Shown in pieces: positions 28,501 through 38,900 of a DNA stretch of 64,000 bases. How positions within the stretch are numbered: the first letter of the stretch is position 1; the number at the start of each line of letters is the position of its first letter. Where the stretch lies: positions 4,960,001 to 5,024,000 of the forward strand of contig CAIIXF020000001.1 of assembly GCA_903813345.2 (NCBI GenBank). Direction: 5' to 3'. This DNA is from Owenia fusiformis (Eukaryota > Annelida > Polychaeta > Sabellida > Oweniidae). Under the pieces are notes generated by a model, which worked only from the letters and a program-made list of their open reading frames with translations, made no database searches and was not told the DNA's origin. Position numbers and translations under genes: made by a program.

Positions 28501-29499
28501 CAATACGATGTTTGATGAAAAAATACTGTTAAAACATTAATAACAAGCAACATACAACATATTAATCAATATTAATACAACAGATGAATATTTCAAATAA
28601 CCTCTTATTATGGAACAAATATACATTTCCACACTCTTCTATTAACCATTCATGTGACTTTTGCATTACAACTACCAGTTAATGTTATCATCTTCGTTCT
28701 TTTCTATGACTATTACTATTGAGGGAATAGTACGTTATATAAATAATGTATTTTCTATTATCACGGTATCGATCAATCATAACCTCTGTTCACTGGTTAT
28801 CATTCCATGTTGCATTTTTAGTAATTGGTTCAGAGAATCAGAATACATGAATAGTTTTGAGAAAAAATCAAATACAATCGGAACTTCTGATGAAAAACGG
28901 GCAAAGGAGTGAAACCCTTTACTATGTACCATTCAAATGAATTTCAAATTCAATTGTTAAATACCTTGTAAATAAAAAAGTTCATTTTTATATCTACATT
29001 GCCATTATTGTCTAATATTTCGACGAAAATATCAAATCTAACATATTTTGTGATAAATTAGTCATATTCAGAAATATTGATAGATGTCAAAGTCGACAGT
29101 ATGGTTCATCTGTTCTACATTTGGATTAATGGTATCTACAAGCAATAGTACTTTGTATTTCAGTAAAAAAGTTCTCACACAATACGTTATAATTCTGTGC
29201 ATTGCTAATACTATTAATAATATATAGTGTAATAAGCCAGCTATATACTAAACTTATAACTTAATTGTATGACGTGTGCATTTTGTCTATTTACTTGTAG
29301 GGATCGTTTCCGTACGGCTATTAATGTGCTCGGCGATTCCATAGGGGCAGGAGTTGTGGCTAAACTATCCGAGGCCGAACTCAGGGCTGCTGATCTGGAG
29401 CATGCAAAGGAAATAGATAGCAAAGGTCCACCAGGCTATAGCCATGTAAATGACGTTGAAGCAACTGGTGCTGGTGAAAACGCAATGACTCCATTATAG
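7503..29499 (+). CDS. Excitatory amino acid transporter (SLC1 family)
   Basis: Na+-coupled glutamate/aspartate transporter of the plasma membrane. Exons: 7503-8002, 8806-8848, 17918-17975, 20819-20993, 23481-23714, 27423-27617, 28317-28451, 29301-29499; all junctions are GT/AG and the frame is kept, giving 512 aa, usual for EAATs. Family marks: TM1 from about residue 37, HP1 motif ASSSATLP (335-342), NMDGT (370-374), HP2 SIGAAGIP (409-416), and TM8 DWLLDRFRT with Asp448 and Arg451, the pair that in this family binds the amino group and the side-chain carboxylate, favouring acidic substrates over neutral ones. Two N-glycosylation sequons (Asn146, Asn195) lie in the TM4 loop region, which is shorter than in vertebrate EAATs. 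The protein ends MTPL, a class I PDZ-type ligand. Start: the frame is open upstream but 7503 is the first ATG, in good context (AACATGA). Vertebrate subtype cannot be assigned. Confidence 0.95.
10745..11173. mobile_element. TA-flanked MITE, mariner-like ends
   Basis: The left end CAGAGTGAACCAAAAAGGTA is an imperfect inverted copy of the right end, which reads CAAGGTGAGCCAAAAAAGGT on the opposite strand. TA dinucleotides flank the element at 10743-10744 and 11174-11175, as expected for the Tc1/mariner target duplication. The roughly 430-bp body has no transposase, so this is a non-autonomous copy. It lies in intron 2 of the transporter gene. Confidence 0.7.
12427..14148. mobile_element. Non-autonomous element with CCTGTTACAC ends
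   Basis: The ends are exact inverted repeats: CCTGTTACAC at 12427-12436 and GTGTAACAGG at 14139-14148. Both end regions (about 12427-12660 and 13985-14148) are dense in short CTTCGTTA / TAACGAAG motifs and repeated GTGTAACA words, which look like subterminal transposase-binding repeats. An additional GTGTAACAGG at about 12604-12613 gives an alternative short unit of 187 bp, so the locus may be one 1.7-kb element or a short copy next to a partial one. The interior has no transposase frame. A clean target-site duplication is not evident. Confidence 0.55.
12910..13325. repeat. Inverted repeat pair inside a transposon
   Basis: A segment of about 37 bp at 12910-12946 (core ACCGTATATGTATACGGT, itself a near-palindrome, followed by AGTTTTGAAACGT) recurs in inverted orientation at 13289-13325 with a few changes. 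The pair sits inside the 12427-14148 element and could be the ends of a smaller nested insertion of about 416 bp. The sequence between the arms has no protein-like frame. Confidence 0.4.
17381..17483 (+). repeat. Two-copy 51-bp tandem duplication
   Basis: The word CTAGTGTGTCC(T/G)GTCCATCAACTC begins at 17381 and again at 17432. It is followed in both copies by similar sequence ending in (T/G)GACAATAATC-like words. The duplication is intronic in the transporter gene and has no coding meaning. Confidence 0.6.
20097..20124 (+). repeat. (GT)14 microsatellite
   Basis: An uninterrupted GT dinucleotide run lies in intron 3 of the transporter gene, about 700 bp upstream of exon 4. It is probably polymorphic in length. 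Confidence 0.9.
21457..22066. mobile_element. Foldback MITE with long inverted repeats
   Basis: The left end TTTAAAGGAATATTCCTTGC is matched in inverted orientation by the right end GCAAGGAATATTCCTTTAAA. Pairing continues inward through CATATGGTAGCTATA / TAGCTACCATAT and AGCTGCCATCTTTTAAAA / CTTAAAAGATGGCAGCT, so the arms are well over 100 bp. The terminal TTTAAA is self-complementary and may include a TA or TTAA-type target duplication. The element is non-coding and sits in intron 4 of the transporter gene. Confidence 0.65.
22751..23029 (+). pseudogene. Possible LINE reverse-transcriptase fragment
   Basis: An 86-codon open stretch starting at 22769 reads [18 protein letters not shown] followed by [14 protein letters not shown]. 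This resembles the early RT region of non-LTR retrotransposons, where a segment like 'LSKILEKIVHKRLxxFL' is followed by 'QSGFRPGxST'. The key F-R-P-G is altered to F-L-P-G, and neither endonuclease nor the catalytic F/YADD box is nearby. It would be a short, dead LINE piece in intron 4 of the transporter. Chance resemblance is possible. Confidence 0.35.
29301..29499 (+). CDS. Transporter last exon with internal splice donor
   Basis: This exon encodes TM8 after the helical turn with Asp448/Arg451 and then a 60-residue cytoplasmic tail ending MTPL and TAG at 29497-29499. Within it, the codon CAT (His495, 29443-29445) is followed by GTAAAT, a usable 5' splice site in phase 0. Using it would drop the last 17 residues, including the PDZ-type end. 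A candidate polyadenylation signal AATAAA lies at 29759-29764, consistent with exon 8 being the default last exon. Confidence 0.85.
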
Positions 29500-30795
29500 G
29501 GACAACTTAATCAACATTGAACGCTTCCACAGTTTTCATAGACAACTGATAGCTCAATGGTGACAATGTGTAATTTCAGAACTCTGAATACTATCAAATG
29601 ATAACTTTTGAATAAGCAGATTTGACATAAATAAGATTGTCTTGGGGCTTAATCCAAAGTTATCATAAGCATATAGGGCCAAGGGAAAGGAGTTTTAAGT
29701 TCGATATAGATGATCATTCTATATTGTGCTTACTATTACTTTCCCCTCAGCCTATGATAATAAACCTGGAGACTTTTAAGGTCATTGTTGTTAAAGATGT
29801 GAACGTGTGCGCAATGGTGGTCCCCTGGGCATGACTCGCCTGATTGAAAATGAAGGTATAAGGGAAATAGGTAATTAGGTCCCTGTATAAACCAATTAGA
29901 GAGAGGCGATTATCCCTTTGGGTCGTAATATTACACGTTCAGGTTCTCCCATAACTTGACCTCTCCCTGTTAAGAGAATAGACGTTACAGAAGCCTTTTA
30001 TTTTGTCATCACAGGAGATTTTGTTATTTAAAAAAAATTATATTGCATTCAAAATTAAAGTCAATAGCTATATGTATTGTTGTTTTGATAACAACTATAT
30101 GCATACTTTTTCAGTTTCTGAATGCCATCAGATACATCATGTACGAGTGCTATATTTTTTAACTGAACATGTTATACATGTTTATCAAATAGTAATAAAC
30201 TAGTATTGAGTACAATCAGGACACACTTGGTTAATCTACGCGTAGCTACATTAAATACTCCTAAATTACGTACATTAACGGGTTAATTGCATGGCTGTAT
30301 ATCCAGGAAGGAGTATGCATTTTGGTGAACAGCAAAATATTATCTTTACAAGTGTGCTAACCTGGGTCAGGGTATTATCATTTTCATAAATTTCTCAGCA
30401 TCAGAAGAACTATGAGTATTTAGTTTTGGTTTGCTATTATTTTGCTCTGCTGTGAACATATTGCAAATGCACTTATTACCTCATGCTAACATTAGAAGTA
30501 CTATGCAGGGCTAGCTTGTCACCAAATATCATCAAAATTCACCTCGATATACTTTTGAGCGAACTGTGTGGAATCTTTGCATCAGTTCTGTAGGAAAATA
30601 ACAACAAACATAATTTTATACAATAAATTTTTTATTTACAGTCCTCTTTCATCAACGTATTATTATCTAGATCAGCTGTAAATAATATTGTAAACATTTA
30701 GATTTGTGTACATATGTATTGTATATGTTTAGCTAGATGCATTATATTAATTACCGTATATAAATATTTACATGTACAGTTCCATTAATTAATAA

Positions 30796-30874
30796 ATGCA
30801 TCTGTAAAACCATGTCACAAAAATGCACTTGTAAATCACGTCACAGAAATGCACCTGTAAACCACGTCACAATA
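30796..30874 (+). repeat. Three 26-bp repeats with CACGTCAC cores
   Basis: Three direct copies of ATGCA(T/C)(C/T)TGTAAA-CCA(T/C)GTCACA start at 30796, 30823 and 30849. Copies two and three carry CACGTCAC, a CRE/E-box-like core. They lie about 300 bp upstream of a perfect CRE at 31185-31192, so they may be part of one regulatory block, or simply a minisatellite. Confidence 0.5.
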
Positions 30875-31160
30875 AATACAATGGTGAAGAACGAGTCGAG
30901 AGTAAACGTATTACTATTACATCGTTTACTAATCACTTAAATAACTATATTTCTACCCTGCGTGCAGAGTCTAGTTAAACTACACTCTGCCTAGTAGAGA
31001 CCATATTACAGTTTAGTAGCCCCGCCCCCACGACGGGTACCGGTGACAGTTTGGGTAATAATATAAATCACTTCTGACCTATGCGCTGACCTTTCTTCCA
31101 CCATTCAGCGAGCCTGAACAAACATACGCCAAATGCGTTCTAATTAAATATGCGCATGTC

Positions 31161-31254
31161 ATTGGTCAATTCCGGGCTCAACGATGACGTCAGAAGGAAT
31201 GACCATATATAGAACGTCGGTCAAATTTGGCCGACGAACACTGATTGGCGCGGT
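31161..31254 (+). promoter_or_regulatory. Candidate promoter: CCAAT, CRE and TATA
   Basis: In a locally GC-richer patch, ATTGG (an inverted CCAAT box) is at 31161-31165, the perfect palindromic CRE TGACGTCA at 31185-31192, and TATATAGA at 31206-31213. The spacing resembles a compact plus-strand Pol II promoter with initiation expected near 31235-31245. A good splice donor GCG|GTGAGT follows at 31252/31253. No coding exon is obvious just downstream. It could drive an unseen transcript, a non-coding RNA, or an alternative transcript that uses the exon at 33178. Confidence 0.4.
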
Positions 31255-32929
31255 GAGTTCACAGGTTTATTTTAGTTTGAAAGAGTGAAGACGAAGCTCT
31301 CTTTTAAGAAGTGAAGTCAAACGAATGCAAAGGGTACTATATTTCTGACTTATTTGTGAAAATATTAACAGACAACTGAGAAGGTATAACATCCTACCTA
31401 AATACAGATGGTGAATCATAAGTGATGTTATATATTCTCATTAGTAGTTATACATATGTAAATAATGGCCCATACTTAGCATAAGAGCAATGATTTGATG
31501 AGTGTTCAGCTTGTGTCACATACATTAAACGATGTCACCTTTTAAATGAAAAACCTCATTATTGAACTATCAAATGTGCACATATGGAGAATGGCGTATT
31601 CTAGTTTTGAAGATAACACACCTCTCTTTATCCTCACCTAGACTCCCACACTTGTTTTACTTAATTAAGATAACAAATTAGATGATATATGTATTATACA
31701 AAGCGTTCATAAAGTTTTTGCAAACATCTAACAGGCCTAGACATTAAGCAATAACATAACTTAAGAGATGTATTTATATATTCTTTACATTATTCTTTAT
31801 AACTTTTGTATTACTTTGCAATTAGATATATCACGTGATAAACTGTTACCTCTCAGTTGTTATGGTTGCTATTAGTAACCAGTGTCATATATTAAAATGC
31901 ATATTGTTTCATTATTATATTAAAACGAATTCTTAAACGAAGTTATAGCTTAATGTTTAAATCAAAATTTGGACGAACTTAATGAACACCTTGTATATAT
32001 ATGTCAATGAATTTTATTGGTGATAACTTTCAAGCTGACTTGTGCATAGTTAACTTGATTCATTATTGTATATTTCGAAATGAACTTAATATCATATGGA
32101 ATATAGGCATAATAGCATTCTATACTGTAAATAGCCCATATATTTTTGATCTTACAGCTGATCAATTACTAACATAGAACTATGTCAGTGTTAATGGTAG
32201 TTGGTTACATATCACAATCCACTTTGTTGTTTTCATCAATAGTTGAGCATTCTGTGACCATGGAAGAATTCATAGTAGATCTGAAAATATAATTATTGTA
32301 CAATAAAATCTCTATGAATCACGTTGAAAGGTATATGATACTGTAGTTGCACATTGCATAGCTAATATAAGAATTCAGATCGAACATCTGGATTTTTGCT
32401 GTTGCCAGGATGAAAATAATAGAGTAAATATCTTGCATCTATTGTTTAACCGTGGTGGTCACGTGATATGTTTTTGTGGAAATTGAGTCAGATATTCAAC
32501 TATTTCAAAGGATGAAACCCTTGTCAAATATGTCATTATTTTCAATCCTGGTATGACACAAATTAGTGTTTTGCAGGTGTTATCATTTATGGAAATGGAT
32601 TTTTTACTTTTAGATTTAAGCTCTTAAGTTTTAAAACCTACGAGAGTAATGTAAAATAGATCGGCTTATCTTTGAGGCTTGGAACAATTTTTTAATGCAA
32701 TCAAAAATTAAAATTCGACTTCCAAACAACCTTTCATGACCTTTCAAAGTTCAAATTCTTTCAAATTCGAAGGTCAACTCCTTATTCTTGAGTCTGTACC
32801 GACCTAAATGCATCATTAAAGGTCAATTCCTGAATCACAGTGCAAAACATCTAGATCTGTTATATTTTCTTCATTTTCGCCGACTTAAATATATGGAATC
32901 ATGAGACTGAAATGATCAAATTTCAATAG

Positions 32930-35900
32930 CTAAGTTATCACATACTCCTCTGTGGCAACAGTATCATCTAGAGGTAATGACGTCACTGTAGTCTTTGCCA
33001 GTTCGATATCATTGTCCGTACCCCAACTTATGTCAAAGCCTGATTTTCGTGTTCTGTAATTAATAGACAGTTTGTAAACTACACATTCAATGTATAGATA
33101 GATAAACAAGTGTATTCTATTAAAATAAAATACTAAAACTTAGATCAGAATAGTGTTTTACGTTATTTTGTAATCAGGATAATTATAATTTACACTCGGG
33201 TAGTCTCCACGCCCCAACTAAACCGTTAGCTGCTGCTGTCGCGGGCTTGGACACTACCCTTGGTTATGATTATTCAGCTTATTCCCCCAAGTCAGATAAA
33301 GACCCCAAAGACGGCGCTCTACCTCTTCACGGACACACAACTCCTGATTCCTACAGCAACACAAATGAGTCCAACGATTATTGCAACAACAACAGTCACA
33401 ACAATCCATGTCTGTAAATGCAACTGCTTTGATGATTTATTAAGTGGGTGCTTCATAGCTATCTGCAATGGTACAAAACGTATCTTTGTATTAAACTCAA
33501 TACAATAAAATACTGATAGACGTGAACATGACAGTCCCATCAACATTATGATCATGAGAGTGATCACGGTCACATCGTGATCATTTAGATCATCAGAGCA
33601 TCGTCACTAAATTATTTTCGACATGAAAATGATACATCAGACAATGATAGCGATTATTCAGCTAAAATAGTAATTATGCAACTGAACATTGAGAACATAA
33701 TGATGGTCAAAGAGATTTTGACTAATCGTCACGGGTATGAATGTGTAACTTTATTGAACTAACAAAATTTATCATTAAATTTATGATCATTCAGATGATT
33801 TGGCGATCATGATGAATCACTTTATGGCTGATCTTTTATTTGGGATCATGATAATAATAGTGTTGTCGATTCAAGATTATCTGGTAAATGTTACAATGCC
33901 ATCACTGGAAGTTTATGACAAATTGGGATCATTTATTTCACCTCGAAATATTTCTCGATGGATGCCAAATATTCTTGTTTAGCCGTACCTGATGCCCTAT
34001 TGCTGTAGACAGAGACTTATGGTGATGAGAAATTACATTTTCTAGCTGCTGTCTGGTTAAGATGGGGAACCTGTTGTTGTTGAGATCGGCAAGGTAGAGT
34101 TTCACCTCGACATTACTGTTCCTCTGTTGAACAGAAACAATTACCACCTGGCGTGTTCTAAAACACCAATTTGCAATATATATGAACTAGTTGGAAGCCA
34201 ACATAAATGCGCAATTCTTGTTTAATTAAGCAAAATGTCCATCGGCTTGGAGGTACGGGGATTAAACTAATTATCTTTACCTCCAATACGCGTCCTTAAT
34301 TACTTTAATTGTCACAAATGATAAATATTTGATGACTCTCCCCCTTTGAATGGACTTAATATGATGTTTAACACGCACACGTTGAACTGTTCGCAACATA
34401 CGTGTAACTATTAGAACCATGTCGCACTGGGATACCTTAACAGCGAAGACTGCAGAAGCCGGTGCCGACAATGGACGGTTTTTAATTTGTTTTTTAATTA
34501 GAAAAGGATTGAATCCTAGCAATCCATGTCAATCTTCTGTCGTCAGAGTTGTGATTATAAAAATCTAAATTATACTGTTGTCATTTTAAATGACTTTTGG
34601 TATTACCTAATAAAAAAATTATCCCAGCAGTCCATTAGTGAAACAAATTAGTTGGAGATTGAAGGTTGAGTTAGAACCCTGAACATTAGTCAATAATGTG
34701 CCAATTCCTTAAATATTCTCCACGTCAGCTGATGAGACTAGAAATACTTCTCTGAAATATTTCTATTTGATATAATAATTCATAACGTCATATTTTTAAG
34801 TCAAATAAACGGTGTTCGTAACGCTTTATTGATGCAACAGCAAGTCTCAAAGACTTTTACTGTACACGCTGTAATGAATCTGTGCAAAAAGCGACATTAG
34901 TCCACCATTGTTGAGATCAGCTTCTGCAGTAACCGTTGTTTGGATATCCCTATGAATATCCTGAAGATCATCATTATTGTGTTCTTAACTATTCTTATTT
35001 CGCATTTACGACATCTAAGTATTGCTATTAAAAATTCACGATTTGTTGTCTTTGTATCAACGAGTACTATGCCGTTCAACTGATAAGAAAGCTGTTTTGA
35101 GCACATGGAAATATCTACATGGCCGAGCATCTTGTTGCTTTTCATATTTCATTTTTTCATTATGATACTATTTATAGATATTCTTTCTTGAAATTATGAA
35201 ATTTATGAGGATCACTGGATTCACTGATTCTAAAAGGCCATTCAATCCTTTGTGAAATAAAGGATGCATTATTATTCTATACTGTGATCTGATAGCTAGC
35301 AGTAGCTATGTGTGAAGAGGGTTCTGATTATTTCGATTTTTGCAAAGAACTTTTTACTCATTTTATATTGATCACTTTAATATAATATCCTCCTTCAAGG
35401 ATACCCATGCTGTAGGCTCTTATTTGCAAATGCTCTTACTGGAATTCGCTGTTTGTCGGGCACGTGTCGTCGCCATGGCAGTACTCCCTGGCCGCCTTTG
35501 CAAAATTGTGTTTGAATTCTTCAAGTTCGCGATCCACAAACTAAAACACAAATTAATTAGAATTTGCAGAACATAATAACACCCAATGCAGACAGATCGC
35601 CAATAATTACATTCGTATGATGCGGGACTCGACATTCACCAGGAAAGTAGAAACATTTTGTCACCCATGATGAATGACAGTCACATTGAGTTCTCTAAGT
35701 ATGAAAACACCATGACGTCATGATATTTCAAGGTAACTCGTTTGAAAAGTGATGGCTGTGATTGAAATTACAATGTAAAGATAAAACCGCAACGAAATAT
35801 TTGTAAATTTCTTTAAAAAACTAAGAATTATAAATCACATCGAATTTTTTCAAAACAGAAAAAACATGTATAAATAGTAAGGCCTGTAGGCCAGATTCCC

Positions 35901-38900
35901 CCTGGTAGCATTTACATTGGTCTCGGATATGTCATAAATTGATAATTGAAACACAACTATATATTCGAACTTATGATCGAACATAAGTATGATGTGTACT
36001 TCAAGGTAATACAGTTACGAGGTACCTTGAAATATCAAGACGTCATGCTATTCTTTTACTTATAGAACTTATAAGTTCTAAGAAATAGTGACTGTCATTC
36101 ACGATTTATTAAGCAGCAATTTGTGTCATTGGTGACAAAATGTTTCTACTTTCCTGGTGAATGTGGAATCTCGCATCATACGAATGTAATTTTAGGCGAT
36201 CTGTCTGCATGGGGTGAATAAGAGCACTCGATCAGAAATGTCTATTCGTTTCGGAACGGTAACCCCCCCCCCTCCTTCCTCCATTTAATTACACGTTACA
36301 GTCGCTTTATTTTTACATGTTCACTTAAAATAACCTATAAAAGAAAAATTATTTTATTGCTGCATATTTAAAACATTTCTAGTTTTTTGAAGTATTGCCC
36401 AGAGAACGCACGGGCGTCATTTGGTTGCTGCTGCATCAGCGTCTTCATTTGGACGGACAGACAACTGCTCTATATTACTACTCGAAGTCCATTCCGTGGG
36501 ATACAAAATAAAATAAAATTCAATTAAATAAAATGCAATTAAGTTGTTGCACTAACTCAACTGCCAGACTAAGAGATAAACAAAGAGAAATGTTCACGAG
36601 TGATTAGAAACTGACAAGTTTTCTTAGAATTCGACTTGTGATACGCACCAGAATCTATCTTTAATCGAGTAATCACTTTTTATTGAACCTAAATTAATTA
36701 TTGCTTGATATAAAGTCGATCACTAATTCAGTTATCGTTTTCCAAAATTCTCAAAGCTTTGAAATAATACTTGAGCTACGGTATATGACATATATCAGGA
36801 AAGGAGTATTCCATCAGAAAATAGGCTATCACTCAAATGTTCTGAAGTGTTTCTCACTAGACAAAAAGTTATTTTTTAAAAGTGATAAAGGTGCACGCAC
36901 TAGAATAGTGGTAGTGGGACTATTCTGCCTAATGGAGATGTCAATTAGATCGTCTGAGCTCACCGTTGTCACGGCGTGAATACTTGGGACAGACTTTTTA
37001 TATAAATATACTAGTTTTACAAAAGAGAGAAACATTAAATAATGATTATTTTGGATAGTATTTGCGTCGTATGGATGTTTTACGTCATGAATAATACATT
37101 TTCCACATTCATTCATCCAAATTCTTCAAACATTTGTTCAGATAATAGTAATTAGACTGGTGATCAGGCCCGGTGTAAAAGGGTAGGAGGTCCTATCAAA
37201 TTATGGTCCTACTTTCAATTGATTTATATGGTGACCTAAATACAACTCTTTCCCTTATTATCGTACCCACAATCAGGGCCAGTAAGGGCCTTAAAGAAAG
37301 GGGACCATAATCCCCAGGGGACCATAATTTCTTTCACACCGGTTTGCCAGGGAACCAAATTATAGCAATAAAATTATGAGCGAAAAAAGATTTCGAGATT
37401 TTTAGCACTTTACCTCTTGAGTAAATAAACCAGAAACCAGAATTGAGATATCGAGATACCTTGCGCACTAGCATCTGCTATCAATATATCAACAATATGG
37501 TTAAAGTTGTGACCTTGTCAGGTTAAGAGTGAAACACGAAATTACAGTGCTCATTAAGAATTCTTTCACTCCTGTCAAAGAAATGCAGAATTCACACAAC
37601 AAGCCTGGATGTCTACAATAAAACGGAGCATTTGCAACTGCTCAATTATAACATAATCTAGATAGGGGTTAACTACAGGGTATCAAACTGATAAAAATGT
37701 TCTCCCCTTAATTTCAAACGTATGAACTTTTGTGCATAAAGGTCCATCTAGTTGAGCTAGTCATCTAAAACCTTTAGTGGAGTTGCTCCATGAAACCTTG
37801 TTTTATAATGTGCTAATTAAAGATCAATTTAGATACCATGCACACAAAAAAGTCATGCAACATAATAAAAGTCACTGTTACACAACTAGTTACTCTGACG
37901 GAACGTCAATGTAACAAAATGGATGAACTTCCTCTGTACGAGTTTTCTTGTTTCTCGATTTAAACCTACTTATAAGTCAAGCTGCAGATTATAATTTGGC
38001 ACAAAGCTAGAAAATATCGTCTAGTTTTAATAAGTTTCTTCTGAATTTGTTACGTAAATGAAGCTGCAATTCATATATTTAGTCCCTCCCACCAACAAGG
38101 GGGGGGGGGGTGGCAAATTTCAGGTCAGAGAAAAAAATTTGGGGCCTTATGGCCTGTTTTCGCACAAAAATATTTTTGGGCCCATTTTTTCTGGCCCCAC
38201 CCAAGGGGGGGGGGCTGGGGCTCCGCCAGTGTATATTGTCTAACCTTGTGCCAAATGATAATCCGCAACATGACTTATACGTAGTATACTGCCCTCGATA
38301 AATAAGTTTAAATCGTTAAAAGAAAAAACTCGTATCCAGGAAGTTCATCCATTTTGTTACATTGACGTTCCGTCAAAGTAACTAGTTGTGGAACAGTGAT
38401 AGTGTGGATGTTTAAGCTACGGGAAAACATATTTATGTGGCACCCTGTACTACATCAGCGCCTTAGTAGACGTCCTAGGATTTAATACAAAGAACTATTA
38501 ATATGTTACAGGTTTACTCAATTATATAAGTAAAAGAAAGACGTCAGAGAAAATTAAAACTAGTCCCAAGGAACCATAATTTTAAAAGTTCACGTTCACG
38601 TTCCCCCTCTAAAGTAGTAATAGATAAATACCTTTTTATAAGAAACATGTTTGACAACAACAGTCAGAATATTCTCAGACCTATTGAGTCTAGCGACATC
38701 TTTTGTAGATGGGATGGTTGAAATACTTGTTGATATTGGTTCTTTAACAGTTTCCGTGGTTGGAGAAATACCATTGGATTCAAGAACGCTTTGCGTCGTT
38801 GAAGAAATGCCGTTTAATATGTTTTGCTTATTATCCATGTGTTCTATTGTAGTAGACGCTTCCAGAGACCCAAATGACGTAACTGTAGTAGCCGTAGTGG

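Larger units (their letters stand above)
29500..32929. other. Convergent 3' intergenic/UTR region
   Basis: This stretch lies between the transporter stop (29499) and the stop of the mucin-like gene on the opposite strand (32930). Both 3' UTRs should be here. AATAAA occurs at 29759 on the plus strand, and on the minus strand at 32018-32013. The interval also holds three CRE-like tandem repeats (30796-30874) and a promoter-like block at about 31160-31255. No protein-coding exon is recognised. Confidence 0.6.

Noticed and set aside
34277-34522. Minus-strand frame considered as a further exon of the mucin-like gene
   Set aside because: It has acceptor- and donor-like edges, but the flanking exons at 35440 and 34157 already join in phase (phase 2 to phase 2), and its sequence is not protein-like.
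34897-35145. Minus-strand frame considered as a stalk exon
   Set aside because: Some local strings look protein-like (for example DIQTTVTAEADLNNGG in another frame), but adding it would break the phase between the flanking exons.
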